NCBI GenBank assembly: GCA_015956445.1
Contig: WIUZ02000001.1
Span: forward strand, 620,001-684,000
DNA: 64,000 nt
Source: Thelephora terrestris
Lineage: Eukaryota > Basidiomycota > Agaricomycetes > Thelephorales > Thelephoraceae
Direction: 5' to 3'
A program made the position numbers and the translations under genes. The notes below the pieces were generated by a model. The model did not search any database. It had not been told where the DNA came from and saw only the letters and a program-made list of their open reading frames with translations. Positions 12,480 through 25,056 of this stretch are shown in pieces. How positions within the stretch are numbered: the first letter of the stretch is position 1; every line of letters starts with the position of its first letter.

Positions 12480-13880
12480 CTTTCTAACGGCGGAACGATC
12501 CGATGGAGAGTTAGTGATATCACTTCGTTCCTAGGCTGAGACGGCGATGGCTCTTGAGGCGAGTGTTGACGATGTCCTTGTTTCGAGCAGCGACAACACC
12601 GCGGAAGTTTAAGAGCCCAAATAGGAGCAAGAAATTAGTATGGCAAACGTCCGATATTGGCCATCAGGCTCAACTCGGACTACGGGACTGTCGACGGCGT
12701 TCGAGATACAACTTCCAAGGCTCAACGGGGCAACGGTAGGGGTTCCATTCCGTTGGAAATCGCTTACGACGAAGTCGAGATCATAGACGCTGTGTATAGA
12801 AAGAGATGCGTAGAAATTAACGCCCGTGTCTTGCACAATGAAAAGCATGCGGCCTCACATGTCGATGTTTTGGCCGTTACCGTCGTCGCCAAGCACTTTT
12901 GCCGCAACGACATTGGGGCCCTTCGTGACACCACCAATCCTGAGCGACGCGGAAGCGCGTTTAAGTGAGAGATGAAGAGGAGAACGGGACGGAGCCGAGG
13001 CGTGATCGTCCGGAAACAGCAGTTCCGACAACATGAGTTCCATGTCCATTTCCATCTTCGATCAGATTCCCGTCTCCTTTAAAAAAGTGTTAAAACTAGA
13101 TGATTGAGATTTCCCCAAATGGCTCACAAGACGGCCTCAAAACCTGGCGAGACCTTGGAATCCTAGATGTTCGATGAAAATTCCAATGTCTGCACCCGCA
13201 GATGGTGAACACTGTGTAGCCATCTTCAGAAGTCCCGTCGAACGTGTAGGCGAATATCCCATCATCCCGACTGGCTGGTTCGTTTGAGAAGAGTATCAAT
13301 CTAAGCCCCTCGGTGCATTGATCCTGATTGAATTTCACAACTATCAGTATGTCACCGGGGTCGAGATAACATCGAAGGCGAACGAACTGGGCAACGGAAT
13401 CCCTCAACACGCAGAACAGCCTCGATGTTTTCAGATCATCGACCGACAACTCTCCTGCACGCTTGCCCGTGGTTTCCAACCGATGGGTGACAATCGACGC
13501 AGACGGCATGGTGATAGACATGATGGTGTCCGAAGCTCCCTGTCCTTGTTTGAGGAAGGCGTATTTCCGAGTCGAAGGGCCTGTACTTTGAGTATTCGCG
13601 GATAAGCAAAGGCGATGCCGGCAGGGATGGTGTCAAGGGTGAGGGGGATGGCCTTGGGGAAGAACGTTGTCAAAAAGCTGGCGACTGATGACAACGAGAA
13701 AGAAAAAGAACACACCGGGGAGCTGCATGTCGAAAATCCGCGTAGGAAATGCCTGTAAATAACCGGCTCTGGAGCTATGCGCAGGACTCCCTGACGAACG
13801 CCCCATGGTCATAGTCTACCCAGGTTTTGCAGTAGTTCCAGCTCCAGAGCCGGGATGGTAGCCTCCAGATTCATCTTCGT
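12480..13880 (-). pseudogene. Subtilisin-like serine protease (S8) remnant 3
   Basis: This is the most complete of the four S8 remnants. On the minus strand it has SAGADIGIFIEHLGFQGLARF (Asp-motif region, about 13,150-13,215), EDGNGHGTHVVGTA (catalytic His motif, about 13,018-13,059), GGVTKGPNVVAAKVLGDDGNG (about 12,870-12,940) and a VVAARNKD version of the AAGNED motif (12,577-12,595). Stops and frame changes separate these blocks, and no GTSMA serine motif was found. The family is secreted or vacuolar endopeptidases. It is the unit 2 counterpart of remnant 1. Confidence 0.7.
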
Positions 13881-15671
13881 GAACGGCACGATAGATGCGA
13901 TTTCAGGCGTCTCCAATTTCGGCGATGATGAAAGAACAGGTGAATGTATGCTGTGGAGAAATGGCGCAGATGGTTGCGATGGCGCGTTGGTAAAACGAGC
14001 AGCTCATCCCGATTTGGAATAACATAGCACCCTGCCTGGCACGCATGCTCACTCGGTTCTCTCCTAAGGCTCCCGCCAGAAGTTGACAACCATCCCATCT
14101 CTAGATTGCTTTCGCCCACGACACGCCCAGACTCACAACGTCCAGAAGAACTCCCCGCGCCCCTCTCAAAATTAACCTTCCCCGTTTCACTCACGTACAC
14201 TTCGCGACCTGTTTCCTCTCCGTTCTGATGAGGAACATCTCCACGTCTGCGGTTTGGTTGATGACTCTATGTTTCCTATCTAGCTCGAATCTCGCCTTGA
14301 ATAATCCCACCATCCTCTCGATCCTTTTCGTTCCCCAACCGCAGAGATCCACTCTCTTGTTATTGCGACATCGATGACAAACTTTCTCAACCTCCAAGAC
14401 ACCAACACCGTCAAACTACCCGTTTCAAGTCATTAGCCAAGCAGCAAAAGATTTTACCTGGAATGGGCTTCTCGGAATGACACCAAATCGGGTTCGCTGT
14501 CGATGTTTGCCGACGACCGAAACCCACCTTTTTGAATGCAAGAGCAACATCCATTCAGAAGGGGGTCTTGTTTGGAACGACACAGTACTCAAGGAGGGGT
14601 GCTGGTGCACGAATCGACGCTCCGTGTAGATTGATTGGACTTATTGTGAGAAGCACAACCGTATCAAGAGTCACTTCTGTCTCGTCACCACCCAACCCAC
14701 ATCCTATCGCTTCGAAGGTCTCCTGACAATAGCCACTTCGAACGACCCATGCTTTAGATCTCAGTCCGCCGCAGGCTCTCCAAGCATTCTGCGGCGAGAA
14801 ACAACTCGGAGCATTGGCTCCCTTGGTCGGCGTCTGAACATCAACACAAGGGTCTAAAAAAGGTGCGGCTCCGCGAGTTCTTACGCCCGATGCCGCATCG
14901 TTGACAACACCGACCATTCCAGACACTCCTGAGTCTGTTCACCTGGACGACGCTCTGATCAAGGGTAGGATCCTTGTTACGCGTGGAAGGCTTTCGTGCT
15001 CTGCGCTTCTCCTATCCTCACCCTTCCCCACGACTATCCTCCTGGCCTACTTCGGTCCACGTTTGGACTCCTCAGACACACATCCCCCTTTTGCGAAGCC
15101 TCTCCTCTCTCCGGACAATAGAACTTCCCAGGTCCATTTTCACGAAACGTACACGACAGACCACCCTGAATAGGCGGAAAGAACCTTCACGATCTCCCTC
15201 GTCCCGCCCCTAGCCCATTCTTGTCACCCAGCGCATCTTCTACACCGCCCCCCTCTTGGTTCGTACACGCACCACACCTGTCATTATCTAGCGGTCCTTC
15301 ATTAGCTAAAGAGGAGACGATAGCGGTTTCACTGTGCAATACAAACCCATCCTAGGTGTAGGTGATCCCAGCACCCCCACGTGAAACGAAGGCTCCATCG
15401 ATTATTGTGACTTCTACACGACTTGGGCAGGCTTCCGGGAAAATCTAGAAAATTGTTCTTGCGGATTCGTGCGATTCGTGCGCTTCCCAAACCGTAATTA
15501 ATCGTACTGAACGCTGAACGAACCCGTACAAGCTACAAAGTGGGTGCCCAGGTCAAAGGCACAGCACCACTCGAGGGCTCCTCCAAGTGTGCTCACGCAG
15601 TTGTTCGGGAGGAAGGGAAGAGAGATCAAATAGAGCAGAAACAGTCGAAATTACTCTAATCCGATTTATCG
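13881..15671. other. Module flank between S8 remnant 3 and copy B
   Basis: This holds the module segment 14,200-15,300, seen also at 8,830-9,870 and 22,260-23,350, followed by the kinase-STAND 3' flank (15,305-15,671, matched at 1,940-2,397). The join between the two reads TAGCTAAAGAGGAGACGATA, which resembles TAGCTAATGATGAAATGATA at 9,870 in a module without the kinase gene. No gene is recognised. Confidence 0.4.
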
Positions 15672-18600
15672 TCACCAGTCGATATCGTACCCTGCCCAGG
15701 GCGGGATCTGGTCCCAAGGGATCTTAAGTGGCATAGCCGCTACATCCTCTTGTGCGGCGACGGGCGACAAACTCGTAGGATCTTCCCGTGCGACGCGGGG
15801 CGGGATCTCTGGCAAGCCGTCTTGTGTGGCGACGGGTGACGAATTCGCAGGAACTTCCTGTGCAACGCTGGGCGGGATATCTGGCGAGTAGTCTTGTGTG
15901 GCAACGGGCGACGAATTCGTAGGACCTTCCTGCGTAGCGATAGGCGGGATCTCCGGGGGGTCATCTTGTGTGGCAATAACAGGGACATTCGTGGGATTTT
16001 CCTGTAGGCCTGTGGGTGGGATACCTGCAGGATCTACTTGGATGTCTGTGAGGATGGCGGGTGCCATCCGTCGGCCAAAGAGAGCGAGGAGCCCTATCGA
16101 AGAATCAGTGCGATCAGCCAGAGTGGATGCAGAAGCCGGGGTATAGTGTTTACTTTTCTTCACGATTTGCGGCAGTCTTCTGATCCATTCCCTTTTTCGA
16201 GGAGCTTTGCGGTCTTGAGTCGTGTGGGATGGACCGCTACCTGGGGTTCACAGTAGGCGCAGGAGGATCAAGTTTGGTAAGGGTCACACCGTGATCGTGA
16301 AACAGATGGAACGGGAAGGACATACTCGGTCGTGGAGGCGCACAATCAGTGTCTTGGCAGATTCTTGAGCGTGATGTGGTCAAAGATGGCAGATTATGTG
16401 GTGGCCCGCGAATAGAGTAAGTTAACACTTGAAAAATTTGTCATACGCCAACCACGAAATAGATCTAATAAGAGGGACATACCCCCTGGTGCAGCCATAC
16501 AGTCCGGACCCCATTTAATGACTTCCTCCGTTTCTGCATATACAATCATAGACTCCAGGAAGTAGAACTGGAGTGGCGAAAGCATCTTCAGAACTCCATT
16601 TTGGCGATGGACGAGGGAGAATCTGCAAAGCACATCAACTACCTCCCTTACCCCTCCGGTTCCGCGAAAGATCCCCTCCAATTGATCTTCTCCAATCCCA
16701 GATGGGTAGGCTGCGATCGCTTCAAGCACATCCCGAGCCGCAGCGCCTAGCTGTTTGATCCTCGGAGAGCAGAACACCGGCTCGATAGAGTTCTTGAGCA
16801 TCTCATAATATGTCGTTTTGAGCACACCTTTTGGGTCATCCCACATCTTCAACATCTCCTGTTCATCCCAGCTGTTTTCACGTATGGTCCTAGCAAATAG
16901 TGCAATGGAAAACGGGTGAAAGTCCAATTTTGCGATGAGGGTGTCCACCGTAGGTGACCTGGCCAAGTTGCAGAGGCTGTAGAAAATGTCTCGTGCGCCA
17001 CTCTCGGTCGGAGTTGGTACTTCGACCCGATGGAAACCATGAATTTCCGGATACATCCTGCTGGTAGTGATTAGGCAGACGTGTTCATAGCTACCAAATT
17101 CTTCTATCCTTGCACATATCTCCTCAGCCTCGGGGGAAAGTGGGTCAAGGGTGTAATCCACACCGTCGAGCAACAATATGAGTGGAGGGGATGACCGGAG
17201 GCGTGATTCGAGGTGTGTTTCATCAACGTGGATGGCGCCAGATAGGCGCCAGATGAAACCTTGCAGCGAGTTCTCGAGGCCATCACAGCACATGAAGTAA
17301 CGGTTTTCGCCAAACTTGGCTCTAGTTTGGTCATTGTCCAGGACGCTACGAGCTACAAAAGACTTTCCAACGCCGATCGGCCCGAAAAGGGCAACTGATG
17401 CAACTTGATCTGTCAGATCCAGTATTTCGTTCGTGATTTGTAAGAACCAGTCAGATGATGCTGGTGGAAGGACTGGGACGGGAAGTCGGGCATCATTGCG
17501 GCTGATGAGGATTTTCCAATGAGTGGCTGGCTGCCAGGAAGAGGAGCACTGACCAGTCACGCAAGATCCTTAATACCTCTGCCATTTTGGGGCGATTTTC
17601 CTTATCATCATCCCAGCATCTCTCTACCAATGCCCACAGCTTGGCGGTGAGATCCACGTGTGTTGGCCGCTCTGGCCGTTCCCTCCTTTCCAGAGCCAAA
17701 AATGCCACAGAATCAGGTTTGGGGAAGAACGGAGCTTGACCGGTAAAAGCCTATGATATGGTGGGGAGTGGGTTTATCAACTGTCTGTTTGGGCTGGTAT
17801 GTGTGACCTACCTCAAGCATGATCATCGCAAAGGAGAAAACATCACCTTCCCTCTGAGACCACCATGTGAGATGGGGATCAGCCCATCGCATACAGCGAC
17901 GGAACTCGGCTGATGATTTGTGTCCAAAAACTTTGGCTAAGCTGTATTCAGTGATGCACGGGCGGCCAGAGTCATCCATGATGATGTTGGGCTGTATTGG
18001 TATCAGCACAGCTGGAATATGGGCCTTATGTGATTGCGCACCCCACCGAGATCTCCATGAATCACGTCACAGGAATGGAGGTAATTGAGGCCATCGGCAA
18101 TGTCAATTAACTTTTAATTGTGTGAGCCTGACCCGATACGTGAAAAGTAAGACACTCGCAATATCGAGCCGGTTTGTATCTGGGTGATTGTTGATGTATT
18201 CATTTAGTTCTACGCCAGGTGTCCGTGCCCAAACAAGAATAGGCTCGTTGGTGATGCCAAGGAAAGGGACAATGTATGGGTGCATCAAACGTTTCCACTT
18301 GACAATCTGACCAAATTCGAACTGTCGATCGAGTCGATGGGGAAAGCGGGAGAGATAAGAGTGCTGATAAAGTACCATATCGTCGTCCTGCACCCATTTC
18401 GATGGAAGGTCGCGGTTGACTTCCTTGGCCCAAGCCTTCGGACCATTTATTGACCCTCATAGATGATTTTATAAGGCCCAATAGGGGTTGGTCTGGCAAC
18501 GGGGACAAAGGAGGAAACATCAAGGGTATACGACCGTGGTAACTTCTCCGCGTTGAAGCATGTCCTCTGGAGCACATCTAGGCATTTCTGATATGCAGGA

Positions 18601-18885
18601 TCAGCGGGACTGAGAGTGTCGAGGGCCTGTGCAGGTTCAGTATAGAGGCAATACAGTGAGACGCACACGAACATTGTCCAGATACTCGATAAGCCACACT
18701 GCGTCACGGTCCGAGTCCTTTCTCAGGAGGCTTGTGCCAACGTCCCGACTTTGGAAGTATCCCCTGGAGAGGAGGCTGGTGAGTTGATCAGCGAAGCTTG
18801 GCGAAGACCTTTCGAGGCGGTCTAGCTCTTGTAGAGCTTCGTGGGATGGTTTGTAAACCGGTCGCTGAGCTTTGGGGGAGGACAT
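15672..18885 (-). pseudogene. Kinase-STAND NTPase fusion, copy B (frameshifted kinase part)
   Basis: This is a paralogue of copy A with the same exon layout, starting MSSPKAQRPVYKPSHEALQELD at 18,885. The kinase part has AWAKEV, RLMHPYIVPFLGI, VIHGDLGG and CITEYSLAKVFG in place of a DFG motif. The long NTPase exon (about 16,490-17,510) is intact and has Walker A GPIGVGKS, Walker B LILLLDGVD and LITTSR. Near 18,463, at YKIIYEG, one base is missing relative to copy A, which brings a stop into frame, so the kinase N-lobe is broken unless an unusual splice rescues it. The last exon carries seven 12-residue repeats (15,740-15,995). A shorter product lacking the N-terminus remains possible. Confidence 0.65.
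15740..15995 (-). repeat. 12-residue (36-bp) coding repeats, copy B
   Basis: Seven units of 12 residues follow one another without gaps, alternating between forms like EGPTNSSPVATQ and DYSPDIPPSVAQ. This makes three and a half 24-residue periods, more regular than in copy A. Confidence 0.8.
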
Positions 18886-20689
18886 GTAGAACGGCCTTAC
18901 TAGCAAGGCGGAAGCGGATGAGCTGTCCCTGGGGACACTGGCGGATTATGTGGCCATCCCCGAGCAACGTGCAAGCCACGCGGTTGCGGCGCCTCAATCC
19001 GAGATTGAGAGAGAAGCCATGCAGACGGCCTAGATCCAAGAGCCGTTGGCCACGATGCCCTACTAGGGCTGTTGCTGAGGACTGGTGGCTTATTCCAGGA
19101 TCCCAGGATAAGATAGAAGGCATCGATGTTGGCTTTGCACAAGACGGGGGACAGTCGAACACTTCCCGCAAATTTTCCGATTATTTATGTTCCCGACCAC
19201 TCTTCCACGTTTCCAGACCTTCGCCTCACCTTGAATGCCATTCCACTCATCTGTACGGAGATCATGAATTCGCCGTTTGGCACACCAGTGCAACTTTCAA
19301 GTGGCTACCAGCTACGTTTGCCTTTTTTCAACGCGCACCTCATCCGGGCCATTCTCTGCCATCGGGCAAGATCAATTCCGCAATCTCTCCTCACCCGGGC
19401 GCGCTATGCCTCTACCCTGTCCTCTTTCGTCATTTGGGTACTCCTTAAGTACCCACGTCTGTGCATTATCCGCTTGACTGTCCTGATATTGATATGCTCT
19501 GACTCGTGGGGTGCGTACTTGCTACCTACAGTAACGGATGTTCAGAAGGGCTGCTATGTCCCCGACTTCTTGGAATAGGGACCGTTTGATCGACCCACAA
19601 GCCACACCGTCATCGGCGAGACGACCCTCCGCATTCGCGGAGTCCGAACCGACTCCCTTCAGCACAGCGAGCCTCAAAGGTCCTCAAAGATCATTTGCAC
19701 GAAGAGTTGACGAATGGCGCAACGTTCGAGTGGATGAGATGCGGGGGTACGATTCGCGGTGAATCTGTTCGGTGTTTTTGGGCATTTCAGGAAGCGTCCA
19801 TGCCATGCAAATGAGGTCGCTTGGTATCGCAGGGAGGCCGAGCTCTGACGGAGGCGTCGTTTCGCTGGCAAATGGGCGAATTTGCAAGAGTTGCCACAGT
19901 TCGACTCACAACCTCTCCCGCGTGTATCGCTCGATAGTACGAACCCAAATCAAATATCATTGACTACCGAAATGTGTTGGAATATGTTCTCCATGACGCG
20001 CAAACCTTGGTTGGGCATGGGGAGGAAGTAGGAAATGGGCGCGATCATCGATCTCATCACGTAGAGTCGCCGCGCTGACCCCGCGGGTAGGAGCTGAACG
20101 AGAGGAGTAGGGGATGAGAGGTCACATAGTGTTCGTAATAGGGAAGGACTGCACAACAGAACGAGTGAGATGGCGGTTAGTTTGCGATGAGAAGGGAGGA
20201 ACTGAAAACCGGAATACGGCACGAATATTTCCCCGAATGTCGCGACCGTAACGTGTCGTGGATTGCTTCCTTAGATCTATCGCTCAACCACGTTTACTGA
20301 TAGGAGGTCGATGTGGCGTCTGTGTGTATCTAAGGGAAGTAGGCTCCGGTTAGACGGTTCCAGGAGTTGGCTATTGGTGTTCATCTTGCCCTGCGGCGAA
20401 CGTCCTTCAGTTTTATTGACAGAATGAGTGAGCAGGGCTTCTTACGTGAAGTAAACATGGCTAGTGTCCTAGGCCAGTCCGAGGGACAAACAGCAAGCGC
20501 GTGAGGAAACGCATAGGAGCAAGTCCGTAGGTGTTATTGTCAGTGATCCGATTCTTTGCTGTCCTCTTCCGCCTTTCTTCATCGTTCGTTTTCGCAGGGA
20601 TAAGTTCTCTCCTCATCTGGTTTACCCACTTTACTCTGTCCCGCTGCTATGCCTTCATTCAACGCTCTTCGCCTTTCTGCTTTTGACTT
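18886..20689. other. Upstream flank of copy B, no gene recognised
   Basis: This matches 5,585-7,299. It includes the likely promoter side of copy B and the same conserved minus-strand peptide (PPSELGLPAIPSDLICMAWTLPEMP) near 19,780-19,860. Stops in all frames argue against a working gene. Confidence 0.4.
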
Positions 20690-21950
20690 TCTAACTGATC
20701 CCGTCTTGTCGATCCGGCGAAGCGCTAGTGACATCACTTTGTTTTCGGGCTGAGACGGCGATAGCCCTTGAGGCGAGTGACGATAACGTCCTCGTTTCCA
20801 GCGGCGAAAAAAACGTCGAAGTTAAGGAACTAAGATAGAAGCAAGAAATCAGTATGGTCAATGACCGATATTTGCCATCAGGTCCACGGCACTCTCAACG
20901 GCGTTTGAGACACCACCTCCAAGGGTCGACGGGGCAATGGCAGCGGTTCCAGTCCGTTGGAAATCGATTGCGGCGAAGGAGGGACCATAGACGCCGTGGA
21001 TAGGAGGAGATGCATAGAAATCAACACCCATGTCTTGCACCACGAATAGCCTGCGGCCTCGCATGTCGAAGGTTTGGCCGCTGCCGTCGTCGCCGGGAAC
21101 TTTCACCGCAGCGACGTTGGGGCCTTTGAAGCAACAATCGCAGGAATCTTAGATTGACATCTGGATGATTGAGTTTTCCCTGGAATAACTCACAAGACGG
21201 CTCCAAACCCGGCGAGACCTTGGAATCAATATTTGCACCTGCCAATGGTATAAATTGCGTGGCCGGTTTTGGAAGCCTTGTCGAACGTGTAGGTGAGTCT
21301 CCCGGCGTCCCGACTGGTTGGCTTCGTTTGAGACGAGATTCGGCTCAAGCCCCTCGATGCGTTGACCCTGGCTAAGTTTCGTGGCTAACAGCATATCACA
21401 AGGGTCAACACAATTTCGAACGAGGACGAACTGGGAAACGGAACCACGCCATGTACTCGATAGCCTCAAAACGCGGATCGCCTCGATGTTTCCGGGTCAT
21501 CGACCGACAACTCCCCAGCAAACTTGCCCGTGGTTTCCAACAGAGGGTGACGATCGACGCAGGCGGCATGGTGCTCGAGACAGACTCGATACGGATGTTA
21601 TCCAGAGTTCCCTTTCCTTGTTTGAGGGTGAGGTGTATGTCCCGGGTAGAAGAGCTTGTGCCTTGAACATTGGCATAGAAGGAAAGGCGGTGTCGGCAGA
21701 GATGGTGCAAAGGGTGAGGGCGATGAGCTTTGGACAAAACGTTGTCAGCGAGTTGGCAGCTGACGATCATGAGAAAGGGAAAGAATTATAGAGAGCTTGA
21801 CATCCAAAGGAATCCGCGTGTGGAATGCTTGCACAAATCTGCCCTCGGTATTTTCCTAGGCCTATGCGTGGGACTTCCTGACGAACTCCCAACGGTCATA
21901 GTCTGCCGAGGTTTCGCAGTAGGTCCAGCTTCAGAGCCGGGATGGCAACA
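20690..21950 (-). pseudogene. Subtilisin-like serine protease (S8) remnant 4
   Basis: This is a minus-strand S8 remnant paired with remnant 2. It keeps FFAAGNEDV (near 20,791-20,810), STLGGGVSNAVESAVD (near 20,870-20,925) and KVPGDDGSGQTFDM (near 21,060-21,105). The His-motif segment is missing around 21,145-21,165, as in remnant 2. Upstream blocks are in different frames, so this is a pseudogene. Confidence 0.65.
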
Positions 21951-24900
21951 TCCGAGTTCATCTTCGTGAGCGGTACGGTAGATGTGATTTCAGGAGTTTT
22001 GCGATTCCGACAATGGTGAAAGAACAGGAAGATGTATGCGGCGGAGAAGCCAAAGTGATGGTGCAGGTGGTTGCAATGGGCGTGTTGGAGCGAGCAGCTC
22101 ATCCCGTTTTGGAAATAGTTCTCTCTCTCATGACCCCAAGACTCCCGCCCGAAGCTAACAAGCGTCGTCCGATTTCTAGACTGCCTTCGCCCACGACACG
22201 CCCAAACGCACAACATCCAGCAGAACTCCCCGCGCCCATCTCAAAATTAAACTGCCCCGTTTCACTCGCTTACCTCACGGCCTATTCCCTCTCCGTTTTG
22301 AGGAATTTGTTCGTGTCTGCGGTTGTCCTGGTGACTCTGTGTTTCCTGTCTAGCTTGAAACCCGCTTTTGACATTCGATCCCTTTCGCTCCCCAACCCAT
22401 TCGCCGTCCCCCTCCCTCGTTTACAACGCAGCGATCCACTCCCTCGTTATCGCAACATCGATGTCAAGTCCTTCCAACCTCTTAGACCTGACACCGTCAA
22501 ACTCGCCACGCGTGATTAGGCGTGATTAGCCAACCAGGAAAAAAAACTTCACCGCACATGGCCTTCCCGAAACGAAACGAAATCAGGTTCACTCTCGATG
22601 TCCGCTAACGACCCACAACCACTCTCTTGCGTGTCAGAGCAACATCTATCCGGAACCGGGGTTCGTTCGAGACGACACAGTACTCAGAGAGCCTGGTGGA
22701 CTGGTGCACGAATTGACTCTCCTCGTGGAAGGATCCGACTCACTAGGAGAAGCACAACTGCATCAAGCTTCCGCTTCAAGGGTTTCTTCCTTTTCGTCAC
22801 TACCCAACCCATATTCTCCCTCCCCCAAGGTCTCCGGATGATAGGCACTCCCAACCACCCATGGTCCAGGGCTCGCCACAGACTCTCCGCGCATTCCACA
22901 GCCAGAAACAACACGGGGCATTGACATCCTTGGTTAGCACCCGAACGTCAAGGGACTCAGAAAGGCGAGTTCCTAAGTTCGTCCCAGACTTCGCATCGTT
23001 GATAGGACCGACAATCCCAGGCCGTTCTGAGCTTTTACACCTAGGCGGCGCTCTAGATCGAGTGGAAGGATTTTGCTGTGGATCAAAGGTGTTAACACTT
23101 GCGCTCCTCGTCCCCCGCTCTCCTTCGTGACTGTCATCTGGCGTATTTCTGTCTGCGTCCAAACCCCTCGGACGCGCATTCGGCCCCTCCTCTTTCTGGA
23201 CAACCGAATCTCCCGACTGCCTTGTACGAATCTTGTCCAACATACCATCCTCAAGAACCAAACAAAATGACCTCGCAGTCTCTCTCGTTCCATGCCTAGT
23301 TTTTTCCAGTCTGACCTTTATCACCACCACATTTGTCGTTACCTTGGAGTTCACGTGTAGCTAACGATGAAATGATAACGGATTCGCCGCGTCACGAGAA
23401 AGCCTCTCCAGGGCTTCCAGTAAGCCAACCTGAACTGAAAGCTTTTTCGGTTACCGTGGGGGTTCTTCTGGGGATCGCAACGCTCTGCCAAATTTTGCCT
23501 CCACGCCAAATTCCCGCACACCAGATAGGAGGTGTCTATGTCGGCTTTGCACAAGGCGGGAGATCTCTAGGGACAGTCGGATACTTCCCACAGATTTTCT
23601 GATTTCGTTCCCGACTACTCTTGCGCGTTTCCAGGACTATATACGCCTCACCTTGAGTGCTGTTCCGCTAATTTGTACGAAAATTTCTGGTCATTTTTCC
23701 TTTGCCCCTCCGTTGAATGAACCGTTCGGTCCACCAGTACAAATGTCGAGCGGCTACTTGCTGCACTCGCCTTTTGTCAACCGCCTCATCCCGGACCATT
23801 CTCCGCAATCAGGGAAAATCACGTCTGCAATATCTCCTCATCAAGGGGTGCTATGCCACTGCCCTGTCCTCGTTCGTCAACCTGCTCCGTTATTCGGTTG
23901 ATTGTCCCAATATCGATACACTCTATCTCGTGGTGTGCTTATTGGGCGCCCACAGTAACAAATGATCAGACGCTCCTCTCAGTGGGACAGAGAACAATGG
24001 TTGTTTGATCGACCTACAAGCCACACCGTCATCGGCGAGACCACGTTCCGCATTCGCGGAGTCCGAACCGACTCCCGTCAGCACAGCGAGCCTCAAAGAT
24101 CCAGCCGACGAAGCGCTAGCGATATGACTTCTTTTGTGGGCTGCGACGGCGATAGGTTGGACTTGAGCTCGCCTGTCATCGACGACAGCGCCAGATAGAT
24201 GCTGTGATGAGCCTCTGCCATTGAGGATACTGTGAGATTTGCCTCCTGCCGTACGTGTTCTCTGTTGTCCTGCCTTCGCGGTCCATCCAATACATAGCCA
24301 GAGCGGGTGACGGGATCGCTCAGCCAAATTTATGACCCTTGTTTGATTCTCGGTCGGCCAGAGTCATCGAGACGTATGATTCTTTATCATGAGGGAGGTC
24401 TGGAGACACAACCACGGCCAGCGTAGAGCTCCGGCTCTTTATGGGCAAGCTCGGTCCGTTGTGAACGGGAGGCGGGTATACATCAATCCTCGCACTCTGC
24501 TGGCAACCTAATTCGAATTTTTGGTGGTGGGATTCCCGCGGGGCTATGACCGTCATGAGCCTAGTAGAACTTCCAAATCGCAGGCGATTGAAGCCTTGGT
24601 CGGATTGCGCTCGTGGCAAGAACAGTCCTGAGTGAGTACGGCGCAGACGCCAGTAATGCAAATTGTGGTTAGAAGATACACGGAATCGAAAGGTTTCAAG
24701 AATCACCGCTGGATTTCCGCCCATGAACCAAGGCGCAATGTTATAGGTTCATCGCAAGTTCGAGTTGTCGGAAAGATATCCTATTCCAAGTCATCTGGAA
24801 CGAAACGAAGAAGCTTTGTAACACGAACCGATACCACTAGCAACGGGATTGAATTGTAACCGGGTAACGATGCGAAAGACCGTTGCCGTGAGAAGAGAAG

Positions 24901-25056
24901 GGATCAAAGGCAGTAGGCAAAAGGGATATGACGGATCATAAGAGTAACGGTCGGTGAGTGCGGGCGTCGCGAAAAACGCGGATGATGTGAGAAAGCGAAT
25001 GGTCCCAGTCCGAGGAATGGAATGGGCAATCGCCTGCGCCCCTGGGAGTTCGGCCG
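21951..25056. other. Module flank and tail of unit 2
   Basis: This repeats the 8,541-11,597 region: module segment 22,260-23,350, kinase-less join 23,350-24,220 and tail 24,240-25,056. A short stretch, DAKSGTNLGTRLSESLDVRV, on the minus strand near 22,930-23,010 is kept between copies (compare 9,470-9,540), but its family is unknown. No intact gene is seen. Confidence 0.4.

Larger units (their letters stand above)
11885..25056. repeat. Segmental duplication, unit 2
   Basis: This is the second direct copy of the unit at 1-11,597. Similarity starts at about 11,885, where the sequence again reads GAATGTCCATG and then TGTTCAATT. It ends at about 25,056, just after a shared GCGCCCCTGGGAGTTCGGC. 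Unit 1 goes on beyond that point into a Ser/Thr-rich stretch (about 11,598-11,880) which unit 2 lacks, although a related stretch is found at about 25,960-26,150. Unit 2 is longer than unit 1 because it keeps segments lost from unit 1. Confidence 0.85.
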
